Below, in pieces: positions 46,230 to 54,611 of a stretch of 64,000 nt of DNA (its first letter is position 1; the number at the start of each line of letters is the position of its first letter). The notes beneath the pieces are model-generated. The model saw only the letters and a program-made list of their open reading frames with translations, was not told the DNA's origin and made no database searches. The position numbers and the translations under genes were made by a program. This stretch comes from JABCYV01 sp963696025. Its GTDB lineage: Bacteria > Acidobacteriota > Terriglobia > Terriglobales > Acidobacteriaceae. The stretch is taken from NCBI GenBank assembly GCA_963696025.1, contig CAVOII010000014.1:372001-436000 (forward strand). The letters are read 5' to 3'.

Positions 46230-46757
46230 TTATTCGAAATCAGGGTAGGTCTGATCTCGGTCGTTAATTACTACCGGTTGCGCCGGCCACTCGATGTGAA
46301 ATGCCGCATCATTCCAGCGCACTCCCCGGGATAAGCTCGGGTCGTAGAAGTCAGACATCTGATAGAAAACCTCCGTCTTGTCTTCGAGTGTCAGGAATCC
46401 GTGGCCGAAACCCTCCGGGACATAGATCATGTTTCGGTTGGTAGCGGTCAGAACAACAGCAATCCATTTCTTGAACGTCGGCGACTCGGGCCGAAGGTCC
46501 AGCACCACATCGTAGATCGCTCCCTGGGTGCATCGTACCAGCTTCGCTTCGGGATGAGGTTCAGCCTGGTAGTGTATGCCGCGCAAAGTTCCTTTTTTGG
46601 CGTTGAACGAGACATTGCACTGCACGGTCGCTGGATTCAATCCGTGGCGTTCGAATTCGCGCTGGCACCAGGAGCGCGCAAAAAAGCCACGTTCGTCACC
46701 CTTGGGCTCAATACGAATCTCGAAAACCCCAGGCAGGCTGGTTTCATGAAAGGTCAT
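46230..46757 (-). CDS. rfbC: dTDP-4-dehydrorhamnose 3,5-epimerase-like protein
   Basis: Cupin epimerase acting on 4-keto-6-deoxy NDP-sugars, 175 residues from ATG 46757. The longer frame to 46835 would overlap the ATP-grasp gene by 50 nt, and its extra residues are not RfbC-like. The catalytic base is His62 in GTLRGIHYQ and the acid Tyr132 in TEVFYQMS; GDERGFFARSW and VPEGFGHGFLTLED are the remaining family landmarks. No rfbA, rfbB or rfbD is in the window, so it may serve the CDP-sugar route beside it or work with rhamnose genes elsewhere. Confidence 0.9.
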   Translation of the reverse strand: MTFHETSLPGVFEIRIEPKGDERGFFARSWCQREFERHGLNPATVQCNVSFNAKKGTLRGIHYQAEPHPEAKLVRCTQGAIYDVVLDLRPESPTFKKWIAVVLTATNRNMIYVPEGFGHGFLTLEDKTEVFYQMSDFYDPSLSRGVRWNDAAFHIEWPAQPVVINDRDQTYPDFE

Positions 46758-46785
46758 GTTGGCCGGAAGGGCACTCGGGCTTTCG

Positions 46786-48168
46786 CTAAAGACGCATCCT
46801 GGTCGCGGCCTCGCCTGATATCCCAGGGCAAGCACAATCTGGAACGTCGTAAGTCGTCAACTGACCGTAGCCGGACTCAGGCTTTGGTATCTCGGTCCCT
46901 GTCACGGAGGATGATTTCAGCTTCAGGCGGTTAAACAGACGGAACAGCAGCGTACGGTCCGGCCAAGGCCGAAGAAGTTCCTGGATCAGCTCCGGCTCAC
47001 CTTGCGGAATGTCCTGAAAGCACAACTGCAGCATCTCACTGTCGCAGGCTCCCGGGAAGTAGGCGATCATTTCGTTCTGAGTAGCCGGTGGCGCTGGCTG
47101 AAGTGGCTGCCCGGCAAGCTGAGCACCAAGCGCGCCCGGCATGTCGCGTTCCTTTCCCAACCGGAGGTGACAAAGCGGCGTTATGCGCGGATTCATTTCG
47201 ATGAGGTAGGAATCGCCGCTTCCCGCTTCGATCATGAAGTCTAAGCCGAAGTACCCTGACAAACCCAAACGGGATGCGATCCGTTCGGCAGCAACCATCA
47301 TCTGACTATCATCGACAACACGCACGACGCTGGCTGGGCCAGTCAAGCCATTGGAAGTGACCACCTCGACCGCAATCCCCGCCAAAACTCGCCCCTTCCA
47401 ACAGGCGACGGCGCAGTTCGCCGGACGGCCGTGTATGTAGGACTGGGCGATGAGGGCGTGCTGGGACCGATTCCACCACGGCCGCAACCAGAACGAGTCG
47501 CGGTTCACGACAAGTCGTTTGAGAGCATGCCCAAGTCGAAACATCCGAGCCAGTTGCGCAAAAGATTTCTGAAGCTGGTCAGCCGTGTGGACGATTTTCA
47601 CGCCACCGCCGCCCCACGTTCCATCAGCCTTCAAAACCCAAGGGAAAGATTCCCGTGCCCGCCAGGACTCAAGTTCTTCCGCGGTATTCACCAGGCTGGT
47701 GTTCGGCACCCGGAGCCCTTCTTCACGAGCGAGTGCGAGAAGTTTGTAGCGGGAAGAAACGGTAGAGTGGCTTACGGGCGATCCTAGAGAATGCTCGATG
47801 AGCGCTGCCAGTTTGCTTCCCGCGGTTCCGCGGCTTTGAGCCCGCGCATACAGCTCGTGAAGATGTTCGACCCCACGGTCACAGGAGGGAAGAACAATAT
47901 CGGGATCCACCGCCTCAATAGCGGCAGTTAACGACTCGAGAGGGTGAAGACCGCTGTAGCGGAACGTTCTCTGTACGGCCCGAGTTCTCAATAGTGCGTG
48001 ACCAGGCGGACAAATGGCCGAGACCTGGCAGCCAGCTTGGGACAGACTAATCGCGAGTCGTGCCGCTAATGCCCACCGGTTGGTATCAGTCAGCAGAACC
48101 TTCGTGGTCGAAACCGCCGGCGCTTTGGACTCTAGTGTATTTACGTTTTGTGAATGCAAATCAAACAT
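46786..48168 (-). CDS. ATP-grasp domain protein (carboxylate-amine ligase-like)
   Basis: Predicted ATP-dependent ligase, 460 residues. A preATP-grasp N-terminal part (VLLTDTNRWALAARLAISLSQAG) is followed by the ATP-grasp fold with PWVLKADGTWGGGGVKIV (Lys and Gly-rich loop), a central LIAQSYIHGRPANCAVACWKG, and the metal-binding GYFGLDFMIE and YLIEMNPRITPL. It probably joins an amino acid or acyl group to an amine or alcohol; in this setting an amide decoration of an amino-sugar is plausible. ATG 48168 is chosen; a GTG at 48183 is in frame. It is followed by rfbC after 28 nt. Confidence 0.85.
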   Translation of the reverse strand: MFDLHSQNVNTLESKAPAVSTTKVLLTDTNRWALAARLAISLSQAGCQVSAICPPGHALLRTRAVQRTFRYSGLHPLESLTAAIEAVDPDIVLPSCDRGVEHLHELYARAQSRGTAGSKLAALIEHSLGSPVSHSTVSSRYKLLALAREEGLRVPNTSLVNTAEELESWRARESFPWVLKADGTWGGGGVKIVHTADQLQKSFAQLARMFRLGHALKRLVVNRDSFWLRPWWNRSQHALIAQSYIHGRPANCAVACWKGRVLAGIAVEVVTSNGLTGPASVVRVVDDSQMMVAAERIASRLGLSGYFGLDFMIEAGSGDSYLIEMNPRITPLCHLRLGKERDMPGALGAQLAGQPLQPAPPATQNEMIAYFPGACDSEMLQLCFQDIPQGEPELIQELLRPWPDRTLLFRLFNRLKLKSSSVTGTEIPKPESGYGQLTTYDVPDCACPGISGEAATRMRL

Positions 48169-48231
48169 CAAAACCCGCTCCACGCTTGATGGTTAACTCT
48201 GAGTAGAGGCTCAATGACAAGTCGACGCTTG

Positions 48232-49506
48232 CTATCCCGCAACCGGCTGCGCCGCTTCGTGCTGAGCAGCAGGCTGGGTGTTTGTCGAAGACTCGCGTCC
48301 CACAAAATTACCGGAAACCGTGCGCGCCAAGTGCCTGGAGAGCCGGGGGGCCGCAAATTTAGCTCCGTAAGCAAAGCGAAGCAAGGGTCCGAAAGTATTT
48401 GCCGCCGTCACACCCACAAAGTACAGTTTTCGCACCGTCGACTCAAAGTTTGATGATAGCACCGGGGTTTCCTCCACGCATCGGATCCCGGAAAGGATTT
48501 CGGAATCCAGGAAGGCCAATCGCTGCACACTGGGTCTATAGCCGGTGGCCGCGATGACGTGATCGGTTGTCAGCGCCTTTTTCGTGCCTGCAGTATCCGT
48601 AAGCTGAAGCTTGACCCGGCCATTCTGCACGGTGGCTTCGGTGATCGTAACACCAAGATGAAATCCGACCTTCCCAACCACTTGCTCCTTGGTGAACCAG
48701 CAAGGCGCGGGACCAAGAATGCGGCGGACCTTTTCCAGCCGAAATTTCTCGGGCATCTGGCGGAATACGAGAGGTAGATTCGCACAGAGGAACAACTTCC
48801 AGCCCGGGCCAATCCCCGTAATCGGCGTGCGCAGACGATCGAGCCACGAGGGATTAAGATTCTCAGGCGGATCGTGGAACCGAATTCTAGGCACCCGCGC
48901 GATAACCTGAACGAAAGCGCCCGCCTGATGGAGTAGTGCGGCCAAGTCCAGAGCAGAAGCGCCCGCGCCGACCACGGCGACTTCGCGTCCCTGGAAATGT
49001 TGAAGAGTACCGTACCTCGAGCTATGGGTTACGAAGTCTTTAGGAAGAGCAGCCAGTTCGGGCGGCAGATACTCGTAGTAGCTTAGACCCACCGCGACCA
49101 CGACCCGGCGGCTGGTAAACACCTCTCCGCTACCAAGCGTGAGTTGGAAGCCTTCAGCCGAGCGCTGCACTGAGGTGACCCATTCGTCTTCCAGTTCCGG
49201 CACAAACCTTCTTTGAAACTCCAGGCCGTAAAAGCTGAACGTCTCGAGCGGAACCGGACTCCCGATGTGGGCATAAGGAAGTCCTCGCTCCCTGCAGTAC
49301 GCCTCCAGCGTGAACCTCGAATTCGGGTCATAAAGAGAGGAGGCGAAACCCTCAGATTTCAGATGCATGCCGTTCGGCATGTGTTTTAACCAAAATGCCA
49401 TCGGACTGCCGAAGATGCGGAAGTCGACGCCCAGCGCCTTCAGGTGAGCTGCGATCGACAGCCCATAGGGACCGGCCCCGATGATAGCCACATCGCACAC
49501 TGTCAT
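48232..49506 (-). CDS. FAD/NAD(P)-dependent monooxygenase-like oxidoreductase
   Basis: Flavoprotein of 424 residues resembling flavin-containing monooxygenases and lysine/ornithine N-hydroxylases. It has the FAD motif AIIGAGPYGLSIAA (8-20), a second nucleotide motif VAVVGAGASALDLAALL (177-193) and the C-terminal ATGYRPSV that closes the FAD site. ATG 49506 begins exactly at this motif and has an AGGGTGA-like ribosome site; the frame runs 71 codons further upstream into the 2-epimerase gene without homology, so that part is excluded. It is paired with the ATP-grasp gene. Possible role: N- or C-oxidation of a small precursor before ligation. Confidence 0.84.
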   Translation of the reverse strand: MTVCDVAIIGAGPYGLSIAAHLKALGVDFRIFGSPMAFWLKHMPNGMHLKSEGFASSLYDPNSRFTLEAYCRERGLPYAHIGSPVPLETFSFYGLEFQRRFVPELEDEWVTSVQRSAEGFQLTLGSGEVFTSRRVVVAVGLSYYEYLPPELAALPKDFVTHSSRYGTLQHFQGREVAVVGAGASALDLAALLHQAGAFVQVIARVPRIRFHDPPENLNPSWLDRLRTPITGIGPGWKLFLCANLPLVFRQMPEKFRLEKVRRILGPAPCWFTKEQVVGKVGFHLGVTITEATVQNGRVKLQLTDTAGTKKALTTDHVIAATGYRPSVQRLAFLDSEILSGIRCVEETPVLSSNFESTVRKLYFVGVTAANTFGPLLRFAYGAKFAAPRLSRHLARTVSGNFVGRESSTNTQPAAQHEAAQPVAG

Positions 49507-49657
49507 TGCCGTTTCACCCTGCTGCTTCTTGAACCACGCGTTCCCGGCCTCTGTGGTATTCCAACTACAATGAAGCCAGTTAGTCCTGAGAGGCAATGGC
49601 CCGTTAGTGATAGACAGGGGGTTACTCTCGCTCTGCGGCATCCGCTGTCTGGAGGAT

Positions 49658-50770
49658 TCATCGAGACGGTTGTGCCGCTGCAAGCTTGGCCTCCTGGGGC
49701 TCTCGAATCGCGGAAGCATTTACCAAAATATCGGCGATACGCTCCCCTGCACGTCCGTCCCACAATGGAGGAATTGTGCCTGCTTTTGCTTTTCCCTCAA
49801 GAATCTTGGACAGCTCTGCACGAAGTTTTCCGATATCCTGGCCGACGAGAACGTTGGTACCCATAGTGATCGTAATCGGACGTTCGGTGTTACTGCGCAC
49901 GGTGATACAGGGGACCTTCAGATATGTGCTCTCTTCCTGAATTCCACCGGAGTCGGTAATTACCACAGTTGCGCGGCTCTGCAAAGCAAGAAATTCGATG
50001 TAGGGCACCGGCTCCAACAGGTGTAGATGGCGCACATCAATACCAAATTCCGCGATGCGCTGCCGCGTTCTGGGATGAACCGGGAAGATGATATCCAGCT
50101 CTTTGTGGATATCGAGCAGCGATTGTAAGATTCTCTTCAAGACTTGGCTCTCATCCACGTTTGCCGGCCGGTGCAGGGTCACCAGAGCATACCGTCCCGG
50201 TAATTCGCTCAGGTTGCATTGCATCGCGGACGGCAAGAGCCTCACCAGAGAATCGATCATCACATTGCCAACTCTGTGAATTTTTTCTGCACAGATCCCC
50301 TCACGACGAAGGTTGATGTCACCGTCCTCCGATGGTGTAAACAAATAGTTGGCCAGTTGATCGGTGACCAAGCGGTTTATCTCTTCTGGCATCGTACGGT
50401 CAAACGAACGAAGGCCGGCTTCAACGTGCCCCACTGAGACCAGCAGCTTGGCGCACACCAAGGTAGCTGCAACTGTCGAGTTAACATCGCCGTAGACGAG
50501 CACCACATCCGGCTTGCGCTCGAGAACTACCGGTTCAAAGCGAGTCATGACCTCTGCCGTCTGCTTCGCGTGACTTCCCGAACCGACTCCCATGTTTACA
50601 TCTGGTTCAGCCATCCCCAGCTGCAAGAAAAACACATCTGACATGTTCGCGTCGTAGTGTTGACCAGTGTGGACTAAGGTCTGCTCTACGCCGCGCTCCC
50701 GAAGCGCGCGCATGACAGGCGCGGCTTTCATGAAGTTCGGTCGGGCTCCAACTACGTGAAGAATATGCAT
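49658..50770 (-). CDS. wecB: UDP-N-acetylglucosamine 2-epimerase (non-hydrolysing)
   Basis: Reversible conversion of UDP-GlcNAc to UDP-ManNAc in the cytoplasm, 370 residues with a GT-B fold. Family signatures are ILHVVGARPNFMKAAPV at the start, VYGDVNSTVAATL, GHVEAGLRSFDRTMPEEINR, VTLHRPANVD, and ITDSGGIQEESTYLKVPC with RSNTERPITI. Motifs match the bacterial non-hydrolysing class, not the hydrolysing NeuC class. Together with the WbpA-type dehydrogenase at 6377-7744 it could yield UDP-ManNAcA. It lies 151 nt upstream of the flavin monooxygenase gene on the same strand. Confidence 0.94.
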   Translation of the reverse strand: MHILHVVGARPNFMKAAPVMRALRERGVEQTLVHTGQHYDANMSDVFFLQLGMAEPDVNMGVGSGSHAKQTAEVMTRFEPVVLERKPDVVLVYGDVNSTVAATLVCAKLLVSVGHVEAGLRSFDRTMPEEINRLVTDQLANYLFTPSEDGDINLRREGICAEKIHRVGNVMIDSLVRLLPSAMQCNLSELPGRYALVTLHRPANVDESQVLKRILQSLLDIHKELDIIFPVHPRTRQRIAEFGIDVRHLHLLEPVPYIEFLALQSRATVVITDSGGIQEESTYLKVPCITVRSNTERPITITMGTNVLVGQDIGKLRAELSKILEGKAKAGTIPPLWDGRAGERIADILVNASAIREPQEAKLAAAQPSR

Positions 50771-50814
50771 AAAAGTTTGCGATCGAACACTCGGTGAGAA
50801 CCCCAGCTGACCAT

Positions 50815-52266
50815 CTATCGAGCCTGCGTGGCGTTTTCCAATTCGTAAACCAAGTTGCCGTCGACTCTCTTGGCATACGCCAGTACAGCGTGCTCGGCCT
50901 GTTCGCCCTCAATCTGCCATGCGTTATCGCGTCTCACCACGGTCATCTTATTGCGCGCTCTCCACCAGGAATCGACGTCGGCAGGGAGGCCAAACCAGAC
51001 CTGCCTCCTTTCGCGCAAGTCTCGCAGGTAGCCCAACAATGCCGTGTAGAGCAGCTTGGTGTCCGGCTCCATGACATAGTCAGGATGAATAATGAAGCTC
51101 GCCATGCCATTTTTTCCCAAGATCAACTCAGTCTGGGTCTTCCATAAGTCAGTTGAACGCTGATTGAGAAGATGGAATAGCGCATAGTCCTGAGAGGTGG
51201 TTACCGGCAGTTCGAGGACGTCCCCGATAAAATACGGCATCACAGTGCAACAGCCACCGTGCTGGGCATCAAGATGTGCGACATTGGGAATCGACATGTC
51301 AAATGAGAAATTGAGACTGTTATACCAATCAGGCTTACGGTAAAGCACAGCTGCCCGGAATCCCTTGGCACCGTACTCAGTAGCGTAGCGATTAATGATC
51401 AACACACGATGCAGAAATTCTTCTCGGTTGTCAAAGAGCCGCCCGTCGTGATTTAAGTCTTGGATACCAACCTCAAAGCCCCGGTTGCGGAACGTCTCGA
51501 GGAACTTTGAGGAAACCTCGTAACGTTCCTCGGGAACAATCTGAAAGGACGCTTTGATTCCAAAAGAATCGTCCAGATCCATCAGTTCCGGGCAAAAATC
51601 CCTTCCAGCTTCGCTTTCTACGTCGTGCGTCACCATCACGCAGCCTTGAGCCCCATCCGGCCAGAACCACACGAAGGGCACTCGATCTACGCCCCGCGCT
51701 TCGATTGCCAACGACAACAGTTTTTCGCAGATCGTTTCAACTGTAGTGTCCACAGGCCACCGTGGAAATGGCGTCTTTTCCCAGTTGCGGGCATGAAATT
51801 TCTGAATCCGCTTGCGCACGGTTCGATTTGTAAAGGGCCGGAGCAGATAGTAGAGTTTTCTCCGGAGACTCTCGTATCCGCTATCCGGGCTCCCGCTGTT
51901 CGCATAACGTTCCAGGCGAAGATTATCCACAATTTCGGCTGGATTGAACGGCAACTCCACCCGCCCACTGCTCACTACGACCTCTTCGACGGAATCGCAA
52001 AGCAAAGACTCGGCTGCTGTCTCGCAAACAGACGAACAAGAGCGGCCGTAGCAGGTTGCGGTCGGGCCAAATTGAAAGTATCCCTCGTCAGAAGACAACG
52101 CTCCCCTCAGGGCAAAATCCAGGAAGTCTCGTGGACAGCGATAACGATCAAGCACCGGCTGGCTCAGCGTCTCCGCAGATTCCATTGCTCCGCTATAGTC
52201 CAATGCTTCGGACCCTACCTGTAACCGAAGCTTGACGCCCCGCATTGGCAACAAGTCGATACTCAT
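50815..52266 (-). CDS. Polysaccharide-deacetylase-like protein
   Basis: A 483-residue protein whose second half looks like a carbohydrate esterase 4-type domain: CVMVTHDVESEAGRDF (metal Asp-Asp replaced by HD), KASFQIVPEERY and FEVGIQDLNHDGRLF, the last being a His-x-x-x-His-like site reduced to NHDG. Such variants occur in exosortase-associated and capsule loci. The first 200 residues are specific to the group, with a conserved PFNPAEIVDNLRLERY and a Cys-rich stretch (TCYGRSCSSVCE). No signal peptide is evident, so action on a cytoplasmic or membrane-linked precursor is likely. Activity is uncertain because metal ligands diverge. Confidence 0.7.
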   Translation of the reverse strand: MSIDLLPMRGVKLRLQVGSEALDYSGAMESAETLSQPVLDRYRCPRDFLDFALRGALSSDEGYFQFGPTATCYGRSCSSVCETAAESLLCDSVEEVVVSSGRVELPFNPAEIVDNLRLERYANSGSPDSGYESLRRKLYYLLRPFTNRTVRKRIQKFHARNWEKTPFPRWPVDTTVETICEKLLSLAIEARGVDRVPFVWFWPDGAQGCVMVTHDVESEAGRDFCPELMDLDDSFGIKASFQIVPEERYEVSSKFLETFRNRGFEVGIQDLNHDGRLFDNREEFLHRVLIINRYATEYGAKGFRAAVLYRKPDWYNSLNFSFDMSIPNVAHLDAQHGGCCTVMPYFIGDVLELPVTTSQDYALFHLLNQRSTDLWKTQTELILGKNGMASFIIHPDYVMEPDTKLLYTALLGYLRDLRERRQVWFGLPADVDSWWRARNKMTVVRRDNAWQIEGEQAEHAVLAYAKRVDGNLVYELENATQAR

Positions 52267-52307
52267 GTTTTGCGTACCCTAAACAGAAGCTACCACTTTC
52301 GTGTACT

Positions 52308-53510
52308 TTAAACAGACACGCTAGTGCTACTGCTCGCGTTCACTCGAGAAGAATCTTCCAAACAGTTAGCAAGATTGTCCCTGGCTTTGCTGAGCAAAGT
52401 CTGTGTGAAGGAAACACTATAGAAGATGACCCCGATTGCCGTACCAAGCGAATTGGTAAGCAGATCCGTCACACCGGAACTTCGCGTCGGCAAAAATGCT
52501 TGCAGGACCTCGATGGTGAGACTTACGGCAAATCCCAGGACGATCGTGGTTACGCGTGGCCAGCTGGTGACATGCACCGAGGAGAAATAAGCGGCGAGGC
52601 AAACACCCAACGGGACGAATCCAGCTATGTTGATGACGAAGTCCTGCCAGTAACTCCAAGTAGGTTTATACTCGCGCCAGGGAGCCACCAAAAAACCAGG
52701 ATGCAATACGAAATAGTGCGATGGAATAATCAGATCAGTCGCGGGATCTAGTTGATTGTGAACAACCTTGCCCTTACCTTCATTAAACAGGTATAGGGCA
52801 ACCGGGGCTTCATCTTCAGCGAGTGCAGGTCGCCGGGTCCTCGTCCAGCTCTCATAGTGTTGTGCTACCTTCGCCGGCGTCAGCCAGCTCTGGTAAATAC
52901 CCAGTCCAAGAATGCGGCCAGGCCAACTGTCATGGGCCGTGGCTGAGTCAGCGATGACAAGCCGCCCGGTGAAGTTGCTGGTCGAGATCCCGAGAATGGG
53001 AGAGACTTTGGCCAGGACCCCGTCCAGATAAACTGATGTGTCCTCTTTTCTCAATGTGATGGTCACGAATACTGGGTTGTTCTCGTGGAACACACCGTCG
53101 ACTTTAATCCACGCAGTTCTGGAAATGCCCTTGGTATCGACGTTGGGCCGTTCTATGTGCAGACCATCTTTGTCCTGATGAAGCGAGAATGGATTTCCGG
53201 GGTGAGCGGAGCCCTCAAAGGAGAGGATAGTTTTAGTGTTATCGATTCGAGTAGGCGCTAACCAGATCTCAAGACTGCACGAGGAGTGGTCTTTCGAATC
53301 GTTGCCTCGGAATGTACTGGTGCTGACGACGCTGCCATAACGTCCAAAGAGAAGTCCGTCCTGGTTCTTGAGCCAGCTGACCTCGTTAGTCGGAACATGT
53401 AGTGGCCATAAGCCGGCAATCAGAATGATGCACAGCACAAAAATGCAGCTGGCGCTGACAACCCTCGCGTACGCCGGACCGCCGCATCCTGCCGCTTTGA
53501 AATCGGTCAT
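52308..53510 (-). CDS. LamG/concanavalin-like domain fused to VanZ-like membrane domain
   Basis: A 400-residue membrane protein. One N-terminal span (IFVLCIILIAGLWPL) leads into a beta-sandwich domain of the LamG/concanavalin A type (about 65-245; CSLEIWLAPTRI, GVLAKVSPILGISTSNFTGRLVIADS, GRILGLGIYQSWLT), which should face the periplasm. The C-terminal third is a VanZ-like helical bundle (FVINIAGFVPLGVCLAAYF, SLTIEVLQAFLPTRSSGVTDLLTNSLGTAIGV). The pairing of a putative glycan-binding domain with a VanZ module occurs in EPS loci. Its role is unknown; binding or positioning the nascent polymer at the membrane is one possibility. Confidence 0.78.
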   Translation of the reverse strand: MTDFKAAGCGGPAYARVVSASCIFVLCIILIAGLWPLHVPTNEVSWLKNQDGLLFGRYGSVVSTSTFRGNDSKDHSSCSLEIWLAPTRIDNTKTILSFEGSAHPGNPFSLHQDKDGLHIERPNVDTKGISRTAWIKVDGVFHENNPVFVTITLRKEDTSVYLDGVLAKVSPILGISTSNFTGRLVIADSATAHDSWPGRILGLGIYQSWLTPAKVAQHYESWTRTRRPALAEDEAPVALYLFNEGKGKVVHNQLDPATDLIIPSHYFVLHPGFLVAPWREYKPTWSYWQDFVINIAGFVPLGVCLAAYFSSVHVTSWPRVTTIVLGFAVSLTIEVLQAFLPTRSSGVTDLLTNSLGTAIGVIFYSVSFTQTLLSKARDNLANCLEDSSRVNASSSTSVSV

Positions 53511-53519
53511 ATTTCAGAA

Positions 53520-54560
53520 TTAGCCCATATGCCTGTAGAGAAGTTTGCCGGCCTGAGAGCAAACAGCATTGGGAAGAAGGGATAGAAAGTGCCGAGCCGC
53601 TTCCACACTTCGGCTCGTTGCCAGCTCTGACTTTTCCCTATGGGGATATCGATAATATGTGAGCAATCTTCTGCTTGTGCCGAACCTGTCCTTAAAAGCA
53701 ATCAGACCCTCGTTGTTTAAATCGGACCGGCCGAAATCAATCCTCACGACCCCGGACGCTTTGCTTTCCTCGATGAGTTTCCAGAACAGAAATGGCATGG
53801 CCCCGAGATTGTGGAACCTTTCATCTGAGCATCCATACTTGTAAATAACGGTTGATCGATGTCGCAGAGTGAGCATGGCGGAGATTGGTACTCCATTTTT
53901 ACGAGCCACCCTGATCTGGACTTGGTCGCCCATACATTCGATCAAATTTGCGAACCAGGCTCGCGGCTGCGGGAGCAATCGATGACGCCTCCTGGTAATC
54001 AAGACGAGGCGGTAGAATTCCTCCAGCAGTTGTTTGGACCGCCCTGCTTCGTACGAGAGCCCCTCTTTCTCCGCCCGCCGGATTTTTCGCTGAATAGAAC
54101 CTTTGTGGAAGCCTTGAAAAATCTTTGCCAAACTTGGCTCGATATCGAGATCGTGAAAACAGTAGGGAGGATTGGGTTGCAGACCAAAGCTGCCAACCTG
54201 AAACGGTGACAAGGGCCGCAGTTCGATGTACTTCCAGTGTTGACCATCACATTCGGTCCGCAACCAGCTCATGAATTCGAGGAACTCACCGAGGTCGCTC
54301 AATAGGGGTTCACAATGATCTGCAAAAGGTAGCGACACCAATCGAGTTCCAGTCATCCAACTCGTTACGCGGCACAGAACGATGCCATCTTTCAATGGCT
54401 CCCCCACAGAGGCAGTGGTAAGCACAAAAGGCCCATAGCCATAGGTCCGGGCCAATGCCTCGAGCCAACCCCGTTCGTGAAATGCCGAAGCCCGCGGGTG
54501 CCGAATGACTAGTTCATCCCATCGTCTGTCGGAAAGCGGATCTAGGATGTGGATATTCAC
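53520..54560 (-). CDS. FemAB-like GNAT acyltransferase (exosortase/EPS-locus type)
   Basis: A 346-residue protein with the duplicated GNAT fold of FemAB-like enzymes (WDELVIRHPRASAFHERGWLEAL at the start; GSIQRKIRRAEKEGL in the linker; HNLGAMPFLFWKLIEESKASG and RIDFGRSDLNNEGLIAFKDRFG in the second half). Members occur in exosortase-linked polysaccharide loci and are thought to transfer an amino-acyl or acyl group to a sugar. It lies between the LamG-VanZ and deacetylase-glycosyltransferase genes. It shares the fold, but not close sequence, with the PilZ fusion at 10352-11896. Confidence 0.84.
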   Translation of the reverse strand: MNIHILDPLSDRRWDELVIRHPRASAFHERGWLEALARTYGYGPFVLTTASVGEPLKDGIVLCRVTSWMTGTRLVSLPFADHCEPLLSDLGEFLEFMSWLRTECDGQHWKYIELRPLSPFQVGSFGLQPNPPYCFHDLDIEPSLAKIFQGFHKGSIQRKIRRAEKEGLSYEAGRSKQLLEEFYRLVLITRRRHRLLPQPRAWFANLIECMGDQVQIRVARKNGVPISAMLTLRHRSTVIYKYGCSDERFHNLGAMPFLFWKLIEESKASGVVRIDFGRSDLNNEGLIAFKDRFGTSRRLLTYYRYPHREKSELATSRSVEAARHFLSLLPNAVCSQAGKLLYRHMG

Positions 54561-54611
54561 CGTAATCAGACTTTCCGCACGGTGCTATGGTTGGAGATCG
54601 GAGTGGGCCGG

